Assembly (NCBI RefSeq): GCF_005298175.1
Contig: NZ_SZYH01000001.1
Location: forward strand, 1,240,001 to 1,304,000
Length of the DNA: 64,000 bases
DNA from: Marinobacter panjinensis
GTDB taxonomy: Bacteria; Pseudomonadota; Gammaproteobacteria; Pseudomonadales; Oleiphilaceae
Direction of reading: 5' to 3'
Below are positions 8,647-16,968 of the stretch, in pieces. The notes under the pieces are model-generated. The model was not told where the DNA came from, searched no databases, and worked only from the letters and a program-made list of their open reading frames with translations. A program made the translations under genes and the position numbers. Numbering within the stretch: the stretch's first letter is position 1; every line of letters begins with the position of its first letter.

Positions 8647-9669
8647 ATGAACACCCTCGGAACCGCCTCCGTCGCCGCCCTCAGACAATACGTTCGCGCC
8701 GCCCATGCCCGGGGCATTGATACCGGATCCCTATTTACCAAAGCCGGGCTTGATTCGTCGATTCTTCAAACCGACGACGGCCGTTTAAACGGGGAACAGT
8801 TCCAGGCGTTCATCCGCCTTTTGGTCGAGGAAACCAACAACTCCATTCTCGGCCTGGAAACCGGGGACTATGTGCAGCCGGGTTCCTACAGCGTTCTGGG
8901 GTATATCACCATGAGCTGCGCCACCCTTGGCGAAGCCGTAACGAGAATTGCGCCGTTTGAAAAACTGGTGGGCGACATGGGCACGACACATCTCACCGCC
9001 AGCGGCGACCACATCAACCTGACCTGGGCCTGCAACTACACCGACCCGGTGGTTCGGCCGCACATGGTGGACAACGTCTTCGCCTCCTGGATCCACTACG
9101 CCCGCTGGCTGGCGGACAACGACACCGCCTCGCCGGTAGAAGTGCACCTGGAACACCCCTCCCCCGGCCCGGAACTGGAAAGCGCCTACACCAAACGCTG
9201 GGGCTGCCCGGTCAGGTTCGGCGCGGGTGAAGATACCATCATCCTGCACAAGAGCTTGCTGAACACGCCACTGCGCCAGCCAGACCCCCTGCTCCGCAAA
9301 ACCCTCGAAGTCCACGCCCTCAGCCAACTGGCCTCCCTGGAAACCGATACCGCCCTGACCACCCGGGTAAAACACAGCATCCGCAACCAACTGATGCACG
9401 GCATCACCCGACAAGACATGGTCGCAGACCACCTGGGCATGACCAGCCGAACGCTGCAGCGCAAACTCAGTCAGGAAGGTGTTACCTACCAGCAACTACT
9501 GGACGAAGTCAGGCAGGCCATGGCCGAGGACTTTCTGGCGAACAGCACCTTGGGAATACCGGAGATCGCATTGAGGCTGGGATACAGCGAAACAACATCG
9601 TTTCACAGGAAGTTCAAAGCAGAAACGGGAAAGACCCCGGGAGAGTTCCGCCAACTAAACGGGTCATAA
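8647..9669 (+). CDS. AraC family transcriptional regulator (OruR/ArgR-like type)
   Basis: A 340-residue DNA-binding regulator. The N-terminal half (about 1-190) resembles the arabinose-binding-like domain typical of OruR-type regulators. The C terminus (about 240-338) holds the double helix-turn-helix: MVADHLGMTSRTLQRKLSQE and IPEIALRLGYSETTSFHRKF, then TGKTPGEFR. The ATG at 8647 is the only early start and the length is right for the subfamily. It converges on argG, with a long cruciform between them. Regulation of argG or a nearby amino-acid pathway is only a guess from position; the ligand is unknown. Confidence 0.9.
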   Translation: MNTLGTASVAALRQYVRAAHARGIDTGSLFTKAGLDSSILQTDDGRLNGEQFQAFIRLLVEETNNSILGLETGDYVQPGSYSVLGYITMSCATLGEAVTRIAPFEKLVGDMGTTHLTASGDHINLTWACNYTDPVVRPHMVDNVFASWIHYARWLADNDTASPVEVHLEHPSPGPELESAYTKRWGCPVRFGAGEDTIILHKSLLNTPLRQPDPLLRKTLEVHALSQLASLETDTALTTRVKHSIRNQLMHGITRQDMVADHLGMTSRTLQRKLSQEGVTYQQLLDEVRQAMAEDFLANSTLGIPEIALRLGYSETTSFHRKFKAETGKTPGEFRQLNGS

Positions 9670-9694
9670 GGCAGGCAACATCGAGTCTCAGAGA

Positions 9695-9800
9695 GCCAGG
9701 CAGGTACCGCTTTTCAGGACTGTCGTTGGCCAGGGATGGCCAACGTCAAGCGCACATGGATGTGCTCGTAGCGTGTCCTGAAAAGCGGTACCTGCCTGGC
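9695..9800. repeat. Cruciform element with two inner hairpins between araC and argG
   Basis: Outer arms form a perfect 26-bp inverted repeat (9695-9720 with 9775-9800; arm begins GCCAGGCAGGTACCGC). Inside are two further perfect hairpins: GTTGGCCA (9725-9732) with TGGCCAAC (9737-9744), and GCACA (9752-9756) with TGTGC (9761-9765). The predicted fold is a multi-branched stem. It sits between convergent genes and may terminate both. It shares no sequence with the REP or with the 83-87 bp palindromes. Confidence 0.85.
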
Positions 9801-9835
9801 GACTACTCCAAGCCCAGCAGGCACGGATCCAGACT

Positions 9836-11047
9836 TTAAAGCTTGCGTCCCTTACCAGCTGCAATACGCAGGCGCAAAGCGTTCAGCTTGATAAAGCCTT
9901 CCGCATCCTTCTGGTCATACGCGCCCTGGTCTTCCTCAAAGGTCGCAATCTTCTCATCAAACAGCGAATCGTCAGACTTCCGCCCGACCACATCCACATT
10001 GCCCTTATAGAGCTTCAACCGCACCGTGCCATTCACATAGGTCTGGGTCTGATCGATCAGCGCCTGCAGCGCCTCACGCTCCGGCGACCACCAGTAACCG
10101 TTGTAGATCACCTCCGCATACCGCGGCATGATGCTGTCCTTCAGATGCGCCACTTCCCGGTCCAGAGTGATGGACTCAATCGCACGGTGAGCACGCAGCA
10201 TCACGGTACCGCCCGGGGTTTCGTAGCAACCGCGGGACTTCATGCCCACGTAACGGTTCTCAACGATATCCAGACGGCCAATGCCATTGTCACCAGCCAG
10301 CTTGTTCAGGGTCTCCAGCACCACATGTGGCTTCATCTCCTGACCATCAATGGCCACGATATCGCCCTTTTCATAAGTCACTTCAACGTAAGTCGGCGTG
10401 TCCGGTGCGGCTTCCGGAGACACACTCCAGCGCCACATATCTTCCTCGGCTTCCGCCCAGGGGTCTTCCAGATTCATGCCTTCGTAGGAAATGTGCAGCA
10501 GGTTGGCATCCATGGAGTAAGGGGACTTGCCCTTCTTCTTTTCCACCGGAATGTTGCGCTCCTCGCAGTACGTCAGCAGCTTCTCGCGGGAATTAAGATC
10601 CCACTCACGCCAGGGCGCAATCACCTTCACACCCGGCTTCAGCGCGTAAGCACCCAGCTCAAAGCGCACCTGGTCGTTACCCTTGCCAGTCGCGCCATGA
10701 GAAATCGCATCCGCGCCGGTTTCATTGGCAATCTCGATCAGACGACGGGAGATCAGCGGGCGTGCGATGGAGGTACCCAGCAGGTACTCACCTTCATAGA
10801 TGGTATTGGCGCGAAACATCGGGAACACGTAGTCGCGCACGAACTCCTCGCGCAAGTCCTCGATGTAGATTTCCTTGACGCCCAGCGCCTTGGCCTTTGT
10901 GCGCGCCGGTTCCACTTCCTCACCCTGGCCGATGTCGGCGGTAAAAGTTACCACCTCACACTCATAGGTATCCTGCAACCAGCGAACGATTACCGAGGTA
11001 TCCAGGCCACCGGAATAGGCCAGCACCACCTTTTTAATATCAGACAT
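9836..11047 (-). CDS. argG: Argininosuccinate synthase
   Basis: This cytoplasmic enzyme joins citrulline and aspartate with ATP in the penultimate step of arginine synthesis. The 403-residue length is standard. The PP-loop motif AYSGGLDTS lies at residues 9-17. Family blocks such as [15 protein letters not shown] and NLEDPWAE are intact, and the C terminus matches type I enzymes. The start ATG has GGAG and AAGG upstream. It is followed by the cruciform at 9695-9800, which probably ends transcription. Confidence 0.97.
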   Translation of the reverse strand: MSDIKKVVLAYSGGLDTSVIVRWLQDTYECEVVTFTADIGQGEEVEPARTKAKALGVKEIYIEDLREEFVRDYVFPMFRANTIYEGEYLLGTSIARPLISRRLIEIANETGADAISHGATGKGNDQVRFELGAYALKPGVKVIAPWREWDLNSREKLLTYCEERNIPVEKKKGKSPYSMDANLLHISYEGMNLEDPWAEAEEDMWRWSVSPEAAPDTPTYVEVTYEKGDIVAIDGQEMKPHVVLETLNKLAGDNGIGRLDIVENRYVGMKSRGCYETPGGTVMLRAHRAIESITLDREVAHLKDSIMPRYAEVIYNGYWWSPEREALQALIDQTQTYVNGTVRLKLYKGNVDVVGRKSDDSLFDEKIATFEEDQGAYDQKDAEGFIKLNALRLRIAAGKGRKL

Positions 11048-11122
11048 GCCCTTGCTCCAGACTGAACAGAATGGATGTATCGAAAATAAGCCGCATATTG
11101 TACGGGACAGCGGGGGGAATGG

Positions 11123-11926
11123 CTATTGGGCGGAAAGGAGGGTGTCGTGTTTGTAGGTGCTGGCCGCGTTGCTATAGAAAATACGGTAGAGCTCGCCGTC
11201 GGCTTCCATCTGATCAATGGCTGCACTGAACTTGCGGGCGACCTCTGGCCGGCTTGAAGCCCGGGACATGTAGAGCACGCCCTTCTGACCAGGCACGTGC
11301 TCATGATATCGCAACAGGTCCCGGCCAAGATTTTGCGACGACAGTGTGCGGTAGATGTTGTGATCACTGGCCAGAATCGCCGAAATCCGCCCCAGCGAGA
11401 GTAACTCCACTGCCTGGCTGATGGCGCTCACTGGCACCTTCACAACGTCTGTATCCTGCTCAAAAATCTCGCCGAGATAGGTGCCACGAATATACGCCAC
11501 ACGCTTGCCTTTCAACGCCCCAAGCGTGAGCGGATAGTCTGACTCCGCCATGGCTGCCAGCAGCAAATTCACCTGGGTTACCGAGGAAACGTTGATTGCC
11601 TCAATATCCAGTTCGGGGTTCTGGAATAGAATGCTGAAATTGACGGTGCCCTTGCGCAGCTCAACAATCGCCCGCCGCAGCGGCCTTAATCGGGGGATAA
11701 CAGGAATACCGGTCTTGGCAGAGAGCCGATTAGCAACATCAATAAGACTACCCCGCAACTCTCCGGCATCGTCTTCATAGGCCCAGGGCCAGACGTCGGG
11801 AATGGAGAAAGTAACCGCTTCCTCCGTTGCCGGCTCCGCTGCAGACACCAACGAAGAGCCTGCCAAGAAAATCGCAACCAGAGCCCATCCGGCAATCAAA
11901 ACCGGAAACCGGCTGACCAACTGCAA
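11123..11926 (-). CDS. Periplasmic solute-binding protein, family 3
   Basis: A 267-residue SBP_bac_3-type protein. An N-terminal signal peptide (hydrophobic core LIAGWALVAIFLAG, likely cleavage after SAA near residue 30) points to the periplasm. The two-lobed domain follows, with the Arg-containing region VAYIRGTYLG and a C-terminal LYRIFYSN. No ABC permease or ATPase genes are nearby, so it may be a sensor-type or orphan binding protein. The start is TTG directly after the fliS stop (TGA-TTG), so translation may be coupled to fliS. The ligand is unknown; amino-acid-like compounds are usual for the family. Confidence 0.8.
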   Translation of the reverse strand: MQLVSRFPVLIAGWALVAIFLAGSSLVSAAEPATEEAVTFSIPDVWPWAYEDDAGELRGSLIDVANRLSAKTGIPVIPRLRPLRRAIVELRKGTVNFSILFQNPELDIEAINVSSVTQVNLLLAAMAESDYPLTLGALKGKRVAYIRGTYLGEIFEQDTDVVKVPVSAISQAVELLSLGRISAILASDHNIYRTLSSQNLGRDLLRYHEHVPGQKGVLYMSRASSRPEVARKFSAAIDQMEADGELYRIFYSNAASTYKHDTLLSAQ

Positions 11927-12328
11927 TCACACCGCCTGCTGTTGCAGCGAAGTCGCCTCTTCGCGGATGCCGTCCCAGCCGTCCTTGATAGGCCGCAACA
12001 AGTCGGCCACTTCATCAAGCTTGGCGACGTCGTTTTTGGCGTTGGCCTCGAACAGGGTCCGCTCCATGTAGTCGTAGAGTGACTCCAGACGCTCTGCAAG
12101 ATCGCCGCCTTTCTCGAAATCCAGGAAGCCACGCAGGCCGCTGATGATTTCAATAGCCTTGGAGATCAGCTTGCCTTTGCCCTCGAAGTCCTTCGCCTGC
12201 ATCCTGGCCTTGGCCATGTTGATGCGCTCAAGGGCTCCGTTGTAGAGAAGCTGGATCAATTTGTGTGGGTCCGCATCGGTGATGCTGGTTTGGGTATTAA
12301 CGCGCTGATATGCCTGTAAACCATTCAT
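11927..12328 (-). CDS. fliS: Flagellin export chaperone FliS
   Basis: FliS binds the C terminus of flagellin in the cytoplasm and hands it to the export gate. The protein begins MNGLQAYQRVNTQTSITDADPHK, with the family block LIQLLYNGALERI next. The ATG at 12328 was preferred over an upstream in-frame start at 12361, because GAGG precedes it and the family starts here; this gives 133 residues, a normal length. It follows fliD in the flaG-fliD-fliS order. No fliT gene is present after it. Confidence 0.95.
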   Translation of the reverse strand: MNGLQAYQRVNTQTSITDADPHKLIQLLYNGALERINMAKARMQAKDFEGKGKLISKAIEIISGLRGFLDFEKGGDLAERLESLYDYMERTLFEANAKNDVAKLDEVADLLRPIKDGWDGIREEATSLQQQAV

Positions 12329-12361
12329 AGGTGGCCTCTTTGTTAACTCTTCATGCAACAA

Positions 12362-14350
12362 TTATCGATTATTGCGATTGTTCTGTGGCGCCAATGCTGC
12401 AAGCTGCTGAGTGACATAGTCCCGAGTGCTGTTCAGTTGAGAGATCAGTGAATCCGCAGCTGAAAACTGGCTGACCAGGCGCTCGCGATAAGACTCAATC
12501 CGCTCTTCAAGCCGGACCCGACTCTCCTGGATCTGCTCCAGTTCCCGGTTCAGGCTATCAGTCCTGGACTCGAGGGCTCCATCGGCCCCGACGAAACTGG
12601 ACACCAGGTTGACGGTGCGCTCTGCCACGCCTTCAATAAAGGTTATGGATCCCCGACTACCTGTTGCATTACCAAGAATACGGGCCTGCAGTCCCGAAGC
12701 GTCACCATTCCCACTACCCAGGAATAAAACCTGGCCGTCACCTTCTGCTGCCCGGCCGTCAATCGTGCCGGCAACATCCACACCCGCGGTATTGGTAACC
12801 GAATCCAGACCAAAGGTGGCAGCGTTTTCCGCAGACGTGAGAGAAACCGCAGACTCACTACCGTACTTTGACGAGGTGAAGCTCAGATTGCCGCTCCCAT
12901 CAAGCTCAGCCATCACAGACGTGCCGGCAGCATTGAGAGCATTATTGGCGTTAAGCTGGGACTGAATCTCATCCACCAGATCCTGGGCAGTTGTGTAGGT
13001 CTGCTGGGTCAACTGCAGGCTTACGGACGTTTCCCCATTGACCAGCAATGTCAGTTCGTCATTGCTGCCATCAATCACAATTCCGTCGGCCAGGGCACTA
13101 TTGGCGAGAAGATTTCCCTGAGAGGCCGCCTGTGTGACGTTGATGTCATAGCTGCCCGGCTGAGTTGCGGTGCCGCTACGAACAAACTCTACCTGACTGT
13201 CAGTCGCACGACCCTGTTCCGCAAACAGTGCGGTAACATCATCCGGATTATTCTTGAGCTGCTCCTCAAACTTCGTCCGGTCAAACTCAAGCCCGCCAGT
13301 TTCAAAGTTGGTTGTGATACCAACATCCGCGAGGCTGCGAACACTGGAATTTTCAAGGCCGGGCACAACACGGGTCAATACCTGACGCAACTGGTTCTGG
13401 ATGCCTCGAATTGTGCCATCTCCGGTGAGCAAACTCCCTCTACCGGATTCTGCGTTAAAACCGGCAAGGCCATCAATCGTTGATTGCAGAGCGTTAAACT
13501 TACTGACGAATCCCTGAACCCGATCAGAAACCGCCCCTAAATTCTGCTCCACTTTAATGGTAGATGTGCCGGTCCCCGTAATGTCGAAGGTCAGGCCATC
13601 AATGACATTCTCAAAGCTGTTAGTAGAGCGTGTGATCTCTACCCCGTTGATTTTCATTACCGCGTCGGTAGCAGCAATGGTCTGCTGCAGTCCCGCACCA
13701 GCATCCATTCCGCTGCTGAAGGCAAAACGGGAGAGACCCTCAGCATCCGTATCAGTGCCGCCCGAATCGCCGGACACCGAAATACTAACGGCATTGGCGG
13801 TTCCGGTTTCATCGGCGGAAAGCACCAGCTGGAAACCACTACCCGTATCGATTACTCCTGCGGAAACACCCGCATCAGAGTCATTGATAGCGTTGGCCAG
13901 CCCCTGAAGAGTATCGTTGCTGCTATCGATGGTGATATTGGTTATCTTGTCTCCGACATTAAGCGTCAGCGTACCCTGACCCACACTGGTTGAATCACGA
14001 TCGTCAAACACATCGTTGGAAGCGAGTGCCTGCGCGCTGGCCAGGCTGGTCACGTCCACACTATAGGTGCCCCGGTTAGCCTTCGTACTGTCGACGGACA
14101 CTCCAATCGCTTCGTTGGACGAGGTCGCAGAAAAGGCCTTCAGGTTATCCGGCGCGCTGAGTTGACGCATGGGCAGGCGCAGTTCGGTTACCGCACTGCG
14201 GAGCTTGCCATAGGCAGACAACAGAGCTTCGCTCCGTTGTGTCTGCTGCGTCAGGCGATTTTCTGTCGGTTTGCGCTCGGCAGCAACCAACTGATCCACC
14301 AGATCAGAGGTAAGAACCCCGGAACCAACGCCTAATGATGAAATTGACAT
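12362..14350 (-). CDS. fliD: Flagellar filament capping protein FliD (HAP2)
   Basis: FliD forms the distal cap under which flagellin polymerises. At 662 residues it is longer than the E. coli protein but within the range of gammaproteobacterial FliD. The N-terminal region (ISSLGVGSGVLTSDLVDQLVAAE) and the C-terminal coiled-coil end (residues about 610-655) are typical of FliD_N and FliD_C. The middle holds the variable exposed domains, rich in Thr/Ser/Gly. A near-perfect sigma-28 promoter lies 42 bp upstream. Confidence 0.95.
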   Translation of the reverse strand: MSISSLGVGSGVLTSDLVDQLVAAERKPTENRLTQQTQRSEALLSAYGKLRSAVTELRLPMRQLSAPDNLKAFSATSSNEAIGVSVDSTKANRGTYSVDVTSLASAQALASNDVFDDRDSTSVGQGTLTLNVGDKITNITIDSSNDTLQGLANAINDSDAGVSAGVIDTGSGFQLVLSADETGTANAVSISVSGDSGGTDTDAEGLSRFAFSSGMDAGAGLQQTIAATDAVMKINGVEITRSTNSFENVIDGLTFDITGTGTSTIKVEQNLGAVSDRVQGFVSKFNALQSTIDGLAGFNAESGRGSLLTGDGTIRGIQNQLRQVLTRVVPGLENSSVRSLADVGITTNFETGGLEFDRTKFEEQLKNNPDDVTALFAEQGRATDSQVEFVRSGTATQPGSYDINVTQAASQGNLLANSALADGIVIDGSNDELTLLVNGETSVSLQLTQQTYTTAQDLVDEIQSQLNANNALNAAGTSVMAELDGSGNLSFTSSKYGSESAVSLTSAENAATFGLDSVTNTAGVDVAGTIDGRAAEGDGQVLFLGSGNGDASGLQARILGNATGSRGSITFIEGVAERTVNLVSSFVGADGALESRTDSLNRELEQIQESRVRLEERIESYRERLVSQFSAADSLISQLNSTRDYVTQQLAALAPQNNRNNR

Positions 14351-14392
14351 AACCCTGTCCCCTCAAGGGAGCGAAAATCGCTTCTGTTCAGT

Positions 14393-14419
14393 TTATCGGC
14401 AAAAGGCGGCAAAACTTTG
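14393..14419 (-). promoter_or_regulatory. Sigma-28 (FliA) promoter for fliD-fliS
   Basis: On the minus strand: CAAAGTTT, exactly 11 nt, then GCCGATAA (consensus TAAAGTTT-N11-GCCGATAA). Only one base differs from consensus. It would drive fliD and fliS as late flagellar genes. Confidence 0.88.
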
Positions 14420-14480
14420 CCTATTTATTCCGCTAGTTTGTAACACTATGTAGCCGAAACCCCCTCCCCAAAACGCAGAA

Positions 14481-14510
14481 CACCGCCGGCCCCTCTCGGG
14501 TGCGGCGGTG
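14481..14510 (-). terminator. Possible terminator after flaG
   Basis: Perfect 8-bp stem CACCGCCG (14481-14488) and CGGCGGTG (14503-14510), 42 bp downstream of flaG on the minus strand. The following T content is weak (GTTTTGG), so termination is uncertain. Confidence 0.4.
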
Positions 14511-14552
14511 CTGAAAGTCCGTCATTTACATCAGGCCAGGAGCGGCAAGCTT

Positions 14553-15005
14553 CTACACCTTGATGTTAAATAACGTCAGCGGTTCATCCTGTTGCAAGTT
14601 TTTTGCCAACCTCAATGCAACTTCATCCGGAATCTGCCGAATAACTTCCTGGGTAGACTGATCAACCACTTTTACAATCGTCTGCCCCAGATCGTTATCC
14701 ACTTCAAACTGCAGATCCCGCTGGACGTTCTGAACAAAATCGTTCAGCTGCGACACCGCGTCATCCAGTTTCTCCCGCTGGGCTTGGTTGCGATTCTCAA
14801 GCCGCTCGGCTTTCGAAGGCTGCTCACCCTGATTGGGGGCCTGACTGGAAGACTGCGCACGGTCTGCACGGCCGGCTGATAAAGGTGCAACCTGGGCTGA
14901 GGCATTCCTGCCTTCGGCCTGAGATGACGACATTGCCCTTACCGGTGCCTGATCACTGGAACGAACCAGCTTCAGATCCGGGCTGTTCAGGTTAACGTCA
15001 TTCAT
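14553..15005 (-). CDS. flaG: FlaG family flagellar protein
   Basis: A 150-residue protein. Its C-terminal half (about residues 75-150) matches the FlaG domain, with the block KLDDAVSQLNDFVQNVQRDL followed by FEVDNDLGQTIVKVVD and VIRQIPDE. The N-terminal half is low-complexity Ser/Ala/Gln-rich and poorly conserved. FlaG-type proteins influence filament length in Pseudomonas and Campylobacter. It lies between the flagellin and fliD genes, as in pseudomonads, and may be read through from the flagellin promoter. Confidence 0.9.
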   Translation of the reverse strand: MNDVNLNSPDLKLVRSSDQAPVRAMSSSQAEGRNASAQVAPLSAGRADRAQSSSQAPNQGEQPSKAERLENRNQAQREKLDDAVSQLNDFVQNVQRDLQFEVDNDLGQTIVKVVDQSTQEVIRQIPDEVALRLAKNLQQDEPLTLFNIKV

Positions 15006-15038
15006 AGCTTTACCTCGCTATCCTCAAACGGCGTTATA

Positions 15039-15058
15039 CCGGGGCCCGAAAGCCCCGG
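15039..15058 (-). terminator. Hairpin between flagellin A and flaG
   Basis: CCGGGGC (15039-15045) pairs with GCCCCGG (15052-15058). In the minus direction it is followed by TATAACG and not a T-run, so it is at best an attenuator that lets some flagellin transcripts reach flaG. Confidence 0.4.
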
Positions 15059-15078
15059 CTTTTACCGCTATGCCCCGA

Positions 15079-16530
15079 TTACTGCAGGAGGGACAGAACC
15101 TGCTGAGGCCGCGCGTTGGCCTGTGCCAGTACGGAGATACCGGCCTGTTGCAGCACTTGGGCCTTGGAGAGCTTCGCAGTTTCCGCGGCGAAGTCGGCGT
15201 CCAGGATACGGCTGTTGGCGGCGCTCAGATTCTCTGAAGTGGTCGCCAGGTTGGCAATGGTTGAGTCGAAGCGGTTCTGGACCGCACCCAGCTCACTTCT
15301 CAGCCCGTTGACGGAACCGAGGGCAGAATCAATGCGCTTAATTGCGTCGTTGGCCAAGTCTACCGTTGCTACGCTCACCGTTTCGAGCGAACCTGTTGCC
15401 GCAATGACCTGTCCATCAGTGAAGCCGGCCTTAGCAGCTCCAGCGCCTTCAAGGGTGATATCCTCTAAGCCCTCAATTGTCACCTTACCAGTTAGAGCTA
15501 CGCCATCCTGAAATTCCCCGGCAGACGTACCCGCGGCAAAGCCAGTTGAACCCGCGGCAGATACACCTCCACCCGTCACAGACTCACTTGACAGAGTAAT
15601 ATTCCGTCCCTCTGAGTCTTCGAACTTGATGGTGTCAGCGGCTGACCCATCAGATACAGTCAAGCCTTCAATTCCCTTGTCTTGCAACGCAGACGCAATG
15701 TCAGCGCTAGTAATGGTAGCGCCGCTGCCGACTGAAATACTTAGATCGATCGACGTGGTGCCCACAGCCACATCAATGTTGTAGCTGCCACCCGTGGAGC
15801 CACCAGTGACGTCAGTGAAAGCCAGAGTCTGAACGTTGGTCGCAGATACGGAAGTAAGCCCGGAAACGTTTGCGTTATTTATTGCTTCAGCAATTTTGTC
15901 TGCCGAGCCTGACGCAGCACCAACTTCAACAGCTTCGCCATCGCCTACAGAGATTTTCAACTCGCCTGCCGTCAGAGCGTCACCGGTAACGGCAGTACCT
16001 TCTGCCGAAGCCAACGAACCGACCTGCTCCAGGCGAGTACCTTGAGACAGATCCACCCCAATGGTTTCCCCGGCGTTGGCACCTACCTGGAAATTCTGCT
16101 CACCAAAGCTGCCATCCAGGACCTTGAGTCCGTTGAAAGCTGTCTGCGTCGAAATACGCTCCACTTCTGCCAGACGCTGCTCTACTTCCTGGTTCAGCGC
16201 TTGCCTGTCGGAAGCACTGTTGGTGGCGTTGGCAGACTGAACCGCCAAGTCGCGGATGCGCTGAAGGTTGTTGGTAATTTCGTCCAGGGCACCTTCAGCA
16301 GTCTGTGCCAGAGAGATGCCATCGTTGGCGTTGCGGGTAGCAACATCCAGACCACGAATCTGAGACTGGAACCGGGTGGAAATGGCCAGACCGGCGGCAT
16401 CATCTTTGGCGGAGTTGATGCGCAAGCCGGAAGACAGACGCTCCAGAGCCTGATTACTCAAATCCTGGGACTTCTGCAGCTGGTTCTGAGCACTTAGGGA
16501 TGCAACGTTAGTGTTGATACCGAGAGCCAT
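15079..16530 (-). CDS. fliC: Flagellin A (FliC type)
   Basis: Flagellar filament subunit of 483 residues, secreted by the flagellar export system without a cleaved signal. The N-terminal D0/D1 block ([18 protein letters not shown], then [20 protein letters not shown]) and the C-terminal block ([15 protein letters not shown], then [21 protein letters not shown]) are complete. The middle, about residues 180-370, is the variable surface-exposed domain and is rich in Ser, Thr and Gly, so it offers sites for O-glycosylation. The start has a strong AAGGAG site and a sigma-28 promoter upstream. It is divergent from flagellin B. Confidence 0.96.
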   Translation of the reverse strand: MALGINTNVASLSAQNQLQKSQDLSNQALERLSSGLRINSAKDDAAGLAISTRFQSQIRGLDVATRNANDGISLAQTAEGALDEITNNLQRIRDLAVQSANATNSASDRQALNQEVEQRLAEVERISTQTAFNGLKVLDGSFGEQNFQVGANAGETIGVDLSQGTRLEQVGSLASAEGTAVTGDALTAGELKISVGDGEAVEVGAASGSADKIAEAINNANVSGLTSVSATNVQTLAFTDVTGGSTGGSYNIDVAVGTTSIDLSISVGSGATITSADIASALQDKGIEGLTVSDGSAADTIKFEDSEGRNITLSSESVTGGGVSAAGSTGFAAGTSAGEFQDGVALTGKVTIEGLEDITLEGAGAAKAGFTDGQVIAATGSLETVSVATVDLANDAIKRIDSALGSVNGLRSELGAVQNRFDSTIANLATTSENLSAANSRILDADFAAETAKLSKAQVLQQAGISVLAQANARPQQVLSLLQ

Positions 16531-16619
16531 ATTGCTTCTCCTTCGACTTATGTCGTTATTTCATGGAAAAGGTCTGGCGCCCGTTCTTTATATTAGGGAG
16601 CGCCGCCCTGTTGCTTTTC

Positions 16620-16646
16620 TTAACGGCGCAGGCCCAGGTTCCTTTA
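16620..16646 (-). promoter_or_regulatory. Sigma-28 (FliA) promoter for flagellin A
   Basis: On the minus strand: TAAAGGAA, 11 nt, GCCGTTAA. The -10 has one mismatch to GCCGATAA and the -35 keeps TAAAG. It lies about 90 bp upstream of the flagellin A start. The gap 16531-16968 otherwise holds only the promoter candidates of the two divergent flagellins. Confidence 0.8.
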
Positions 16647-16854
16647 GAAAAAATCCCGTCGTTATTGTAAAGGAATGTAAATCAAGGCATCGGCGCCCTC
16701 TTCCCGCCCTCCACCAAGGCGACCTGAGCGTCTGAAAAAGCGGCAATTCATTTCCCTTTCCTTCGTAAACCTTCGTCGAGATCCTTCGAGCGTTTCGTGA
16801 AAAAATATAAATTTCTTAATAATAAACAGTATATTGAAAACGAAAAGACAAATC

Positions 16855-16870
16855 TGGCACACCCTTCGCT
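16855..16870 (+). promoter_or_regulatory. Candidate sigma-54 promoter for flagellin B
   Basis: TGGCAC, 5 nt, TCGCT: GG and GC are correctly spaced by 10 nt for sigma-54 (consensus TGGCAC-N5-TTGCW, one mismatch). It lies 98 bp upstream of the flagellin B start. No sigma-28 match was seen on this strand. Confidence 0.5.
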
Positions 16871-16968
16871 TAAATCAATTAAACAGCAATCAAATGAAAT
16901 TGCGCCGGCGGGATTCTCCACACTTCGGGAATCGGGCTTCCGGCACCTTTTGAGCAGGGAGAATTGTT

